Both the position numbers and the translations under genes were made by a program. From Alitta virens (lineage: Eukaryota; Annelida; Polychaeta; Phyllodocida; Nereididae), in the NCBI GenBank assembly GCA_932294295.1, contig OW028573.1:60241829-60305828 (forward strand): a DNA stretch of 64,000 bases, read 5' to 3'. This document shows positions 25,941 to 36,543 of this stretch, one piece after another. The notes under the pieces were generated by a model. It did not search any database, was not told the DNA's origin, and saw only the letters and a program-made list of their open reading frames with translations. Each line of letters begins with the position of its first letter. Within the stretch, counting starts at the first letter, position 1.

Positions 25941-28900
25941 TGATGACATGGTCATTCCGCCTAATTCGCATTTGCTAGATTATCCTCAATTTTCTCCTGA
26001 TCACTTGGACCACTCATGAGATTAATCCGAAACAACCTTCAATTCAACCATAAATTATTAATGTATAAGGTTAAAGGAAGCTGAAGGAAAGTGGTCGTGA
26101 ACCCACAAGACATTTAATAAGAGAAATAAAATTTAAGAAGGCAACGTATTTTGAGCCTGATCGATATTACTACAAAACACGTGGGAGGATCAAAATGGTA
26201 TCGGTATCACCAAATGGGCCGCGACAAATATTTATCTTTGGATGAAAATCAATTTGGGAAACTGGGAAATGATTTGCATAAACGAACACGGATAACAAGG
26301 GGCCTGGTAGGGAGGTTCTCAAAATGCCCCAGAAATATGATTAGATGAGAGGAGACGGCTTCAAGACCGACAGGAGGCAGATTTGCGCAGTTACATCGTC
26401 TTGTCAGTTCTGGAGTGATCCATCATAGGCAATGATGAGTTCAAAGTTGTTTGATTTGTGGGTATTCGTGATCTGGCATATTGCAACACCCAGCCCTGCT
26501 CGTGTGTCCCATGTGAGTGAAGCATGTGGCCAGAGAAACAGCTCACCAACCAATATTGTTATTGCTCTGTGTACCCTGCCTATCATATCCATCTACCACA
26601 TATACAGTTAACCTTTCATCCCTGGACTCAACCCTCATCCCCCATCTCTCAAATATCATGCTACAGGTCAAGGTCCATTTTCGGAATGTTCGAGCTCGGC
26701 TCATGGGGAATTCTCATTTCATTTCATTTCCCAATCATGGATTTCTCTTTAAAGCTCTCAGAAAGTAAATTCGCTGTCCTAACCTGAAAGCTATAAAATG
26801 TGCACGGTAATGTTGAATATATAAATTGTATTTGAAGCATTTTCAGTCTACTTCCTAAGAGAACGAGCTATATTTCAAAAATCTTTACGTATGAAAACAT
26901 TTACATTTGATTACACAAGAGCTTATGCTGTCCAGTTCTCCTGCTTTCTGTATGTTATCAAAGAAATCTAAACAAAACCAAGCATTCAAATCAATTTCCG
27001 TTGCAGCAGCAATGATTGGGAATTGAATGATTAGTTTTAAAAGGTAATCTATTAGATTTCATTTGTTTTATTAAGGCTCCCACAGTATAGATGGAGTGAG
27101 GCGGAGGCAGCATCTTGCCAGCTGATGGCTGTGGACGTGCTGGGTTGCTGAGGAGGCCCGAGCACTCCTATCGTCATTTCCATTGCAAATGAGGCTCGGC
27201 AGCGCCCTCCCGAGGACTAGCTTGGCATTAACTAGGCAGGACGGATTCCCAACCACACGCCGGATTATCACAACTGAAGCAACTGGTAAAACGGCCACTG
27301 CGAAGAATAGCATCTCAAACAACAGCAATTTTGCACCAATATGTGGAAATAATGGAGATGATAATGAGAAATTAGGTGATAAATATATATAAAGTATCAA
27401 ATTCCTTTTGTTTGATCAATATGGTTTCCTGGTATGACACAAGTCCTTGGTACTACAATACCTGATGATGTAGCATGCAAAGCTATTTATCTTAAATGTA
27501 GATTGGACAGTAGTGGATACAGCCTACTTAATAAACCACATGACAATTATTTCACTACCAAAAACCTGAACATGGCTCTAGATGAGTAAGAATTAAGCAA
27601 CTTCTTTTTAGCAACATTCAGTAATTTAACGTGCCGTAAGCATTATGATGTTTGTGTTAGGCTTTTTTCAAATATCTGTACGGCAACTGTGGTAAATGCA
27701 TACTTGTTAAGGCTTCAGTGCATGAGCGAGTCAGTTCTGCATGCCAGATAAGACCAACTTATTTCTAGTGCCGTAACTGTCGTAACTGCAACAAACCAGG
27801 CCAGTTGCCCAGCGGCTGTGCTATTTTAAGAACACAGCCGGAAGAAAGCAATTCCGTGATCTTAAACTTCTTTAATATACATAATTGATATGAGAGTTTT
27901 ATGGTGTTGCGTCTGGTTTGCAAGGGGATTTTTGTAACAGAGCAATGGAAAGTTACCTTCTGAAAAAAATACGACTAATTTGTCAGGGCACAGGAGACCC
28001 ATGAGGCGTAGATGTGGAACAACAAGGGAGATGGTCCGAGGACCGACAGCTAATTTGGGCAAAGTCCTGGCCACAAAGGGTACTAGCAAGGTGCCCTGCG
28101 TCACACCGACACCCCATGAAAGCACTTTCAAAGGATGTCTATGGGCGCTATTCACGCCGTTAGTGATACAGACGACTGGCGAAGAACGCACGTCAAAGAC
28201 GCTGGGGGACGTTCTAGGAATATAAACAAGATGCATCCTACACCACCATGGTCTAATACTGATGCCATGTGACTCCGTCCAGCTTCGCTAAGTATATAGG
28301 AAGACGTGAATGCCACATACACTGGACCATGTCTCAATTTAAGGCCACCTAATTACAATGAATTAAGACCGTTCCTCTTTTAAGGATATCTTAATATTAG
28401 AATTTCGGTCAGTTGATTTGTATAAGTTTGCCTTAAAACTGGTTAGGCCTACCGCCCTGACCAAAACCCACGAAAGGCATAGTGCAATATATTCTAAGCT
28501 TTGTTTTGTGAAATTTAACAAATTGATAACAGATGTTAGAGTAAGGTAAATGCCCCTATACAAAATAGACCATGCATGGGATGCTGCTGTATATAAATGT
28601 TCTTTAGTCCAAAACTCTCCTATAGACACTGTAACTTCTAGGCAAGCCTCAAAGTCAGACTGACGAGGTTGTTGACCACTACAATTGCACTTCCGGTGGC
28701 GCTGCTGTGGCCTTATGACATCACAAAGACGTGGAGGACACAGGCGTAGAGACCCAAAAAGAGCGTAGCAGTGAAACAGGAAGGGCGATGGCCGGCCTGG
28801 TTTTGAGGGGCGCTACTTTGTTTAATTCCATTAGGGGGGTCCGTAAGTCGGAGGTAGTGTTTCAGTGGGGAGGGAAGGGCCGATCGAAGGTCTCGTTTGT

Positions 28901-28975
28901 TTTCTAGGCACGTTTTCCTGGCGGTCAGTCTGGCCAGTATCCCGCCCTGGCCACGGTCCGCCCTGCCCCCCCCCC

Positions 28976-28989
28976 CCCCTTTAGCACAC
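28976..28989 (+). repeat. Poly(C) tract of 14, followed by CA-rich repeat
   Basis: Fourteen consecutive C, then a short CACACACACACG run at about 28996-29007. The C tract could adopt a quadruplex/i-motif, but this is not evidence of function. Confidence 0.85.
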
Positions 28990-29266
28990 ACACACGCACG
29001 CTCGCATGTTTCACAGGGAAAAATAGAATCTGATATACGTCAATCAATAGTGGCAGATTAAGTTCGCCACTGATATTGTCCCTACTCCACTGGGCTAATG
29101 AAAAAGGCCAACTTGTCAATTCTCTGACTGTTTGAACAAAAAAGGGACGTTAAACAGCTCCATGGCAAATCCCTTTTAGACACTTTAGTTGGAGTTGTAT
29201 GAGCATCCCTGCCCGGGGGACAAGCAACTTCTGCAGCTTTGCAGTTGTCCCCTCCTCTTAAACTGG

Positions 29267-29287
29267 AAAAAAAAAAAAAAAAAAAAA
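29267..29287 (+). repeat. Poly(A) tract of 21
   Basis: Twenty-one consecutive A. No recognisable retroposon body or target duplication was seen on either side, so I treat it as simple sequence. Confidence 0.8.
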
Positions 29288-30277
29288 GCTTAAAGTTGCA
29301 AGGGACGTGTTCATCTCTGTTGGTTTGTTTATCGACGTCTGAACGTTGGCCATCATGAACCCACCTCCTTTTAATTTCATGTATTTGCTCTGCTGTAAAT
29401 TCTTCATTCATTTCTCGGTGTACACATATTTGCCCAATGTTTTCTCTAGATACTAAATCGACAAAGAAGCACACAGCTCTCGTGCAGAGAAAGTGAGGAG
29501 CACTGGGCACCCAGTTTTTCTTTGCAACTGCCAAGTGAAATGACAGTGAGAGCAAACAACGCATCTCTTGCGAATACACGCCCATAAACAAAGATAAAGA
29601 AAGAATCTGGCAAAATAAATCACAATGAATTACTTTCTCCCATACAGTATAGCGCTCCATCTAAACATCATTTGCATATCCAGTGTACATAATAAAACGA
29701 CATGTAACACATACAGTATTTACTGCAAAATTCAATAATGGGTACAAACCAGCCCGTTTTAGCAAACTGGAAAACGTGAAACGGCAAACGATGTCAATTA
29801 TCCTTTGGTTTGTGGTGTAAAAACCCTCAATGTTTGTACAGATAAAATATTACTAACCACGATCTTGGGACAGTTGCTATAACAAAGTGTAAACTTGATT
29901 GTGCAGATTAGTTTTGTTGTTCTCTGCAACTTCCTTATTGCTATACCAACAGGGGGCGTACGGCGGGTGGGGTGGTGTTGGGGTCAGAACCCCTCGCCCC
30001 ATATGATTGCTAAGAATATGCTGGAAATATAAACATTTATGTGTATAATCAATATGCATGAAATTATTATAAAAAGTGTCCACATTTTACTTTTCAAATT
30101 GTGCCAATTAAGACAAAGTGACCTTAAAGGTATACAAGTATAAGCAGGATGTGTCAATATTTAATGTATTATTAATCACATCACAACTACGCACTTTGCA
30201 TTTTTACATTTTCAAATTTCTTTTCAAACAATTGTACAATTATTGTTATATATGTATTTTTAAGACGAAAATAAATT

Positions 30278-30326
30278 ACATATATATATAAATTTAAATG
30301 ATAGATATATATGTATGTATATATCT
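30278..30326 (+). repeat. (TA)n-rich low-complexity tract
   Basis: Imperfect TA/ATAG/TATG repeats within a strongly AT-rich segment (30.1-30.4 kb). Confidence 0.7.
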
Positions 30327-30959
30327 TTGGTCTCATTTAACTTCCGGTCGTAGTATAGTGATGTGCCCTTGTGGTGAGGTTGCAGTGTAATTTATCTTTG
30401 CTCAACTTTTATTTATTTTTTATTTCATCTGTAACTCATCCTATTCAAGTAAGAGTTAATCATTAATTACCGATAACAGCAGTTGAACAAGCAACTCCAG
30501 TTGTCATCAATTGGCTAATAGAGCTGGAGATTTAAGACAGAGTCTCAAATGTCCACATCAGTTGCAAAAAACGGATGAAAACCAAAACCACAAAGGAGTC
30601 TGGATGTTTTTGCAGCTTGTCCAAATAGCCAATCTGTATGGAAGAGGTGCATGGAGGGTGTTCAAACACAACACTAATCTTCGAATTGCGTGTTCCGATT
30701 AGCAGTTGGTCCCTAACCTACAAAAACTGAACAGGAAGGTCACGCTCTGCAGAAATGCAATACTGAGCAAGGAAAAGGATTTCTTACACGCGTATGACAC
30801 AGGTACGACAGCAGCCAAACAGCATGCTTCACGCGTCACCTCAAATACATTGCAATGGCATCCACCTGAGGAGCACACAAAGCTACACAGCACAGTCTAG
30901 CTTTACTAATATTGAGCTACAGTTAAAAAATATTTCGTCCATGTTACATTCATAAACCG

Positions 30960-31161
30960 AATGGTTGTTTTTAACCAAGACTTTCGGTCAAAGCAACCAT
31001 AACTTCCATAAGCCATATATTGGTTGACCTCACCATCTGATTCAATAAATAAATAAATCTGATTGGTGAACTGAACCATCAGAAATGGTTAATTAAACTT
31101 AACACAGTTTTTAAGGTGAATCAAAAATCTTGATAATTGATTTGGTTAAAAACAACCAATC
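30960..31161. repeat. Fold-back repeat pair, possible MITE
   Basis: The word ATGGTTGTTTTTAACCAAG at 30961-30979 recurs inverted as TTGGTTAAAAACAACCAAT at 31142-31160, and each arm is itself partly self-complementary (GGTTnnnnnAACC). The spacer of about 160 bp is AT-rich with a short (AAAT)n run. This looks like a small non-autonomous DNA element. No target duplication was identified. Confidence 0.5.
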
Positions 31162-34100
31162 TGTCTTTAGTGTATAAGAATAACTATACAGAAAGTTTTA
31201 TAGGACACTTATTTTACCATGTAGACTTCCAAATGGCTTCTTAAGTGATATTGACAACTCTTGCCACCGTATACAGCAGGCGATACTAAAAACAGTGCCC
31301 TCTGGAACACGATGTAATACAGGTTGAATCTAAAGACATGTTTGTTCCTTCAGGCTCTTGAACACAATACTATTGATTGAAGCTAGGGGTACAGGGTTGG
31401 TTTAGTAAGAAGAACTGACAACCACACCTGTTAAGCAAAATGGGGCAAGCTCCATTGAAAATCGAACATGTGTTTACCTCATAATGGATTTAGATGTCAG
31501 ACGATTGAAAGGCGATGGTAGTGTTTACCGTTTTAATGTCGCCAACTTCCTGGACACCGAGACACTGGGCAGAAAGAGCTGCTTGAAGCATGGAAAAACC
31601 CATGCTCCTCTACCCACGTGCTTTGATAGGCCATCAATAGAAAGTTAGGGAAGCAAACACCTCCTTGTTTCACACCGTCCTCCCCACAACGACGTCCCAC
31701 AGGACGTCAACAAAGAGCTGACGTAGCGTCACCGGAGCCCACAGTCACGAGCAGGATGCTGCATCGTTAGGACTAATGCCTCTAGCACAACCCCCCTCCT
31801 CCTGCACCTTTTTAGAGATAAAAGAAAAAGATAAAAAAGATGGGGAAAGAGAAAAAAGATGCTACAGGTCTGCTGCAGTGTCAAGTTAACTTGTGAGACC
31901 ATCACTGCGAGAGGACTTCATGGAAGGTTATTGAAGGACCAAATGGTTACTTCACTAATAACTAGTAACAAGGCCAACTCTCAATTAAAGTCTTATCCAT
32001 GGAAGGTTAGTCAAAGCAGCTAGCTCTTTACATCTCCAGGAATTTTTACTTTATCAATAGAATTACTGAACCAGGGCTTTATACCAACATATATCGTTGG
32101 AAGATTAATAGACCCAGAAGCCACTTATTTCGACCCTAATGGCTGGCTCAACATGAAAATGGCTGGCGAAGCTGGCTGAGCCATAATACATAATGGCTGA
32201 TAACGGCTCATGAACTTTTCGGCTTGAAACGATTGTGGCCTTGGTGGTATGGAATTAAGAAATAGCTAATTGACAGAGCTAAAAAAATAAAAATAAATGC
32301 ATGTAAAAAAAAAGCCATATTTGCAGCATGTGGTACACTACGGTGTAGTACTGCATGTCAAAGGATTAACTTGGTCTTTTATCTATTTACAATTCAGCAG
32401 ACAAAGTGATTTACAACCCCATTGGCGGATGAAATATTGTTGTCACTTGAACAATTTATAGCTTTCCACCTTTTTCACTTCCTGTAGAAATTGTAAACAT
32501 ATTTTCAGTCTACAGTAGTTTCTGCAGCTCATGAATTTCTTACTGGTCCAAATCAACTGACCAACACATTTAATATGTTCTACTGGTTTGTAATTATTGC
32601 CATAAATAATAATAACGTCCACTAAATTTTTGGTCATATTTGTCATGTAGAGCTTGGAGCAGCACAAAGTGACAGAAATGTTACAAATAAGTCAAACTCC
32701 CAACTTTCTAACCCATAAGAACACCTCTCAGAACCAAATGCCTTCGACTTTTCTTTCTTTCCAATGATAACATTTTGCCACCTTCTGTAGAGAAGCAGCA
32801 GAAATTACCATGGAGAATATAGCAAACTTTAAGTTAATTGTTTGAAGTATTTTTATGAGCCAGAAAGCTGGGGTTTGACGAGTTGCTTCAACAATTCTAT
32901 GCATTAAATGCTGCTGCGTGTAATTTATGGAGTTGTCAATTTCATCTAAGTCATTAGCCATAGTAACATTTAGTCTACATTAATGTAATTTTACATGACA
33001 ATGACTAAAGCTAACTAAGTTGTCAGATAAAGCTTACCAAACTTGCTGTGGTCAAAATGCTCTGGGGATCAGTCATTCTAGTGGCAGTTAAAATGTCCAA
33101 CATTTCAGTCACAAAGATTTCCTGTGGATCGCTTTGTAGAACAATCCGAAGATATGACCATTGCCAGAGGGACAAGTGAGATTAGTATATATATTTACGC
33201 CTGACCCATCCATTGACAAACACTAACACAAAAGGCCAACAGCAGTGTCAATTTTGGCCACTTTCAATAAACATATTTGTTTACGACTCATCAGAAACTC
33301 ATTGTATACATGTAGTTTGCCAAAACAATTCTTCACTGAAAGTCACTCAAATAGGCCACAACTTAAAAAATTTGAAGGTTTAATATTGGAGGGAATAAAA
33401 AATAATCACAGCCAATTGAGGTTTGGTCATTGATTTCATGAAGAAGATGTCACTGGGACTTGCGCTTATTTAACAAATTGTTACGAGATGAAGTCTATTC
33501 AGCCGAACACGTGCAAAGGCACTGGCTGTAATTTAAACCAGGCAAGTCATTTACAAACATGTTTCACACTAACTGAACAATAAAATGATCTTGCTCTTGA
33601 TTAATTAAAGATTAAAGGTGGTGGTTTTCTTTTTTTCTTTTTTCTTTTTAGAGGGGAACAAACATTTGAGAGAGAGAGAGAGAGTTAGAGTGGCTTGTGT
33701 GTGATGTCTTTTGTGGTATGATTGCTAGAGAGACATGTGAGAATGGGATTCGTGTCTGAGCCATCCATGGACCAACACTGAGCCAACAGGCCAACATTGG
33801 ACCAACACGTTTTTGACGATCCAGGATGGAGTGAGGGGTGCAGCAAGGGGCCCCTCTTGCACCTTGCCCTTTCATTAAACTCACTACATCGATCAGAACA
33901 CAAGAAGCAGTGAGTCAGGCCTGCTGGTATCAGAGTCGTTCACACCTAGGACACCTTCAATTATAGGTGGAGTGAGGCAGGCCTGTCATCCAACCTATCA
34001 TTGATGTGTATTGACTGGGGCCTATCCACTTGCTCTCTGCTCTCTCTCTAATAGAGCACTGCTCAGCTTACGCTTAACCCCTAAACCTTCAATCAACCTT

Positions 34101-34633
34101 TGTGAACCTGCTCCCAATCGCTCCTCCACTCCTCACAAAACACTGCCATATTTATAGCTAGCCCCCCATCCATCAAACATCACACCCTTCCCCATACTTT
34201 TCTCACCAATTCATTTCAAGAGATCAATAAGGGCTCTCTTTCTGCCCCCACTTTTGGGACTTTTTGATGAGACTGCAGTTTGGTTTTAATGGAATGGAAT
34301 AGATCAGCCTTAACCATGATATGAAATGATCTAAAAAAATTAAATATCTTCACGTTACATTAAGAGTGCCCGAATTTTCTTCGGGGTTGAAAATGTTTTT
34401 ATTTTTTTACCATATGTATATATACAGGTCTCCACTTCCAAGTTTTTGGTGCAAAAAATATATATATTTATATATAAAAGGAAATGTTCATGTCGATATG
34501 CACTACATCACACATCAGACATTTCCTAGAACATATCAAAATCAGAAGTTTAAGAAACTGGAAAACATATATCGTTGAAAGATGGTAGGTTCAGTTTTCG
34601 AGGAAGACACATCAACAATGGTTACCACTTGTT
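31162..34633. other. AT-rich non-coding stretch
   Basis: No gene is recognised. A purine tract lies at about 31815-31860, simple repeats at 33628-33684, and TA-rich words at 34410-34480. Confidence 0.4.
33668..33684 (+). repeat. (GA)n microsatellite
   Basis: Alternating GA tract just after a pyrimidine-rich stretch (33628-33651). Simple sequence. Confidence 0.85.
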
Positions 34634-34722
34634 GTTCCGAAGGGCATTGTTCCAAAAGTCTTTGTTCCGATGGGCATTTTTGGGGGAAAAAATGCAGCTT
34701 TTGGAGCAATGCCCTTCGAAAT
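34634..34722. repeat. Inverted repeat with TTCCGAAGGGCATT units
   Basis: The left arm 34634-34658 and right arm 34698-34722 are inverted copies with 22 of 25 matching positions by eye. A third partial unit in direct orientation (TGTTCCGATGGGCATTTTTGG) lies between them at about 34663-34683. It could be a fragment of a hairpin satellite or MITE. Confidence 0.55.
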
Positions 34723-34794
34723 GTAGAGTCTATTTAATCATAGTGTTATTCCAAATTTTATTTTTTAAAAGTTAACATCCCATGTTCATGCAGA

Positions 34795-34985
34795 CAGTGT
34801 TCACGGTAAGCACAAAATAGCTGCCATTCCCAAGGACCTGCTGTGTGGGAAAGCTGCCGGTCCTTGAGCAAACCTGCCGGTCCCTACCGGCCATAACATT
34901 AGCCTTTCATTCAGACCTGACCGGGAAGTCATAAAAAAAACGCTGCCGGTAAGGACCGATGGACCAGCCCGTTTTTCTAACACTG
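34795..34985. mobile_element. hAT-type MITE with 8-bp target-site duplication
   Basis: A 191-bp non-autonomous element with CAGTGTT at its left end and AACACTG at its right end, flanked on both sides by the identical 8-mer CATGCAGA (34787-34794 and 34986-34993). TIRs starting CAGTG and 8-bp duplications are the signature of hAT transposons. The interior carries repeated GCCGGTCC/CGGTAAGGACCG-type words, partly as inverted repeats. It has no coding capacity. The right end supplies an ATG to the orphan ORF that follows. Confidence 0.88.
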
Positions 34986-35027
34986 CATGCAGAGCTCTGT
35001 ACATTAAGGCATTCGATAATTTTTAGG

Positions 35028-35217
35028 TTTCCTGAAAAACCAAATCTACCCATGAGTGAGGAAGTGAAAAATATCAAAACATTTCGCAATACTCTCTACC
35101 ATTTGACTGATGAGGATACTAGCATCATACAAGTAATTAAAGAAATGAAGGACAACATGTGTGACTTGCTAAATGATGAGGAGCAAAATGATTTAATGGA
35201 CTTTCTCTGTTCAAAAT
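35028..35217 (+). CDS. Orphan exon-like ORF, possible terminal exon or relic
   Basis: An open stretch of 63 codons in front of a TGA at 35217, preceded by an acceptor-like ataatttttag at 35027 and followed by AATAAA at 35315-35320. The translation is protein-like: charged, helix-compatible, with no low complexity (it contains SEEVKNIKTFRN and ends NDLMDFLCSK). The ORF opens further upstream, at an ATG at 34959, but that ATG lies inside the MITE at 34795-34985 and so is unlikely to be native. I do not recognise the protein. It may be the last exon of an upstream gene in the same orientation as UTP11, ending about 730 bp before it, or a leftover of a transposon or pseudogene. No preceding exon was recognised. 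Confidence 0.35.
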
Positions 35218-35819
35218 GACACTTATATTTCTTTTTATTATATTATTGTAATTAGCTATACAAACTGATATTCATTTAATGTAATATACCTTTTGCTTCA
35301 AGTTGAAGTGTATTAATAAATATATATATTATAAAACCAATTTGAACAAAAACCACAAGCCATATATTTTTTTTTGTAGGACCCATTGTAACTGGGACGA
35401 CTATCGAGCTGTTCACTATTTATAAACAGGCATAATAATACATAATTCTGTATTTTTCACATAAATTTCTGTCTCTTGATTTATGTTTGTAGCTTGTACA
35501 GCTAAAATTTTACATTTTAGTTATTTAATTTTCAAAAATTTGCCGAGGGTAGGTTGCTGCAACAGGCCAGCAACCTATGTTTTATAAATACCCTAATCAG
35601 TACAGTATGAATTGCCTAAATTTATGATAAAACCACGAGCACTTCAATTTATTTGTCAATGTGCATTCATAATGTAATATACATGTAAGAGTACTGATGC
35701 ATCCATAAATTGACTAAAATTCGAAATATGGCTCAACAACAAGCTGGCCAATATATAGTGAAACACATATTCACTTATCATGCTATTTTGTAGTGTCTAT
35801 AGTATCTAAAAGGATGAGA

Positions 35820-35952
35820 AATACTCTCCTGGACCAGCAGACGACGCAACCACGTGGTTTTGTTTATATGGAGCTCTCCAGTCAGCGAGGCGCACTTGTT
35901 CCTTGTTCCGCCATTATCGCTCATAGCAGATGTGAAGCAAATCTGCACAAAT
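35820..35952 (+). promoter_or_regulatory. UTP11: UTP11 promoter and 5' UTR region
   Basis: Short region upstream of the UTP11 start codon. It holds a 12-bp perfect palindrome AACCACGTGGTT (35848-35859) centred on a MYC/MAX/USF E-box and a YY1-like CCGCCATTATC (35908-35918); no TATA box is obvious at a useful distance. A start-stop uORF (ATGTGA, 35930-35935) sits 17 bases before the UTP11 ATG. A second CACGTG follows exon 1 at 36107-36112. E-boxes are typical of ribosome-biogenesis genes, which are classic MYC targets. The transcription start is not visible in the sequence. Confidence 0.6.
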
Positions 35953-36012
35953 ATGGCTTCGTATAAGAAAGTAGGGAAATATAATCAGAAACCGCATAGG
36001 GAAAGATCTCAG
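35953..36012 (+). CDS. UTP11: UTP11 coding exon 1 (N-terminus, 20 codons)
   Basis: First coding exon of the SSU-processome protein UTP11, a nucleolar U3 snoRNP-associated factor needed for 18S rRNA maturation. The 20 codons run from the ATG at 35953 to a GT donor (gtaata) at 36013 and end in HRERSQ, the conserved motif that closes the first coding exon of human UTP11 as I recall it. No in-frame ATG lies in the ORF upstream of 35953, the ATG has G at +4, and the encoded protein begins at the family's usual position. The intron is phase 0, and joining to 44721 continues the conserved LEKKKDYKLRA block without a frame break. A housekeeping-type promoter lies directly upstream. The 5' UTR limit cannot be seen. 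Identification rests on recognising the family sequence, not on a search. Confidence 0.9.
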
Positions 36013-36333
36013 GTAATATGTTATGGTTGTTTTGGAACTAACTTTAACTCTGTAAACCCCACACTTGTTCAGAAATACGTCGGTTAACGGTGTTTCATGC
36101 AAATTTCACGTGGTCAATCAAAGCATGTGGCGTTGTTGACAAACTGTAGACCATCTCACACACTGTGACACAGCTTGTGTTTTGCGAAGTGTATGCCAGT
36201 ATGGGTCCGGACAAGTAGATTAGAGATAAGATTGTATTCATGGCTAGTATCCCCTAGCTTCTCATATATTTAATAACAACAAAAAACCACAATGGATTGA
36301 ATGGAATTAGGCATTTTGTTAATAAACAAAATT

Positions 36334-36543
36334 CAGTGTTCCAACTAGGATTTGACTTGGGCATTACGCATAAGAATATAAGAGCACCTAAATAGACTCA
36401 CAGGGCGCCTAGATAGTTAGAAAGCAAAAAAGAAAGAAAGGTCTTTACTTAATTTGAGGCATGGCGCTGACCAAATCGAGCATTGTGCAAGGGGCGTAGG
36501 ACATGGCGCAGCGCCATGCTCAAATGGCCTAGCTGGAACACTG
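36334..36543. mobile_element. hAT-like MITE in UTP11 intron 1
   Basis: A 210-bp element bounded by inverted termini: left CAGTGTTCCAACTAGGATTT, right (reverse complement) CAGTGTTCCAGCTAGGCCAT. A second, inner inverted pair (atttgaggcatggcgct near 36453-36469 and agcgccatgctcaaat near 36510-36525) encloses the sequence, and CATGGCGCAGCGCCATG near 36502-36518 is a perfect palindrome about a single base. The CAGTGTT terminus points to hAT. The flanking 8-mers do not match, so no target-site duplication is preserved. It lies about 320 bp inside intron 1 of UTP11. Confidence 0.75.

Larger units (their letters stand above)
21141..30959. other. Non-coding desert
   Basis: No exon is supported. It contains the E-box/CRE composite at 23253, the DR5 at 25924 and octamers at 26272-26279 and 29670-29677. 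AT content rises after about 26.8 kb. The longest ORF of the window (29082-29660, minus) crosses the poly(A) tract as poly-Phe and is not protein-like. Confidence 0.4.

Noticed and set aside
29267..29287. Poly(A) tail of a retroposon
   Set aside because: No element body, polyadenylation signal or target-site duplication recognised.
29082..29660. 192-codon minus-strand ORF, the longest in the window
   Set aside because: It runs through the poly(A) tract as poly-Phe, has no recognisable domain, and looks like chance open frame.
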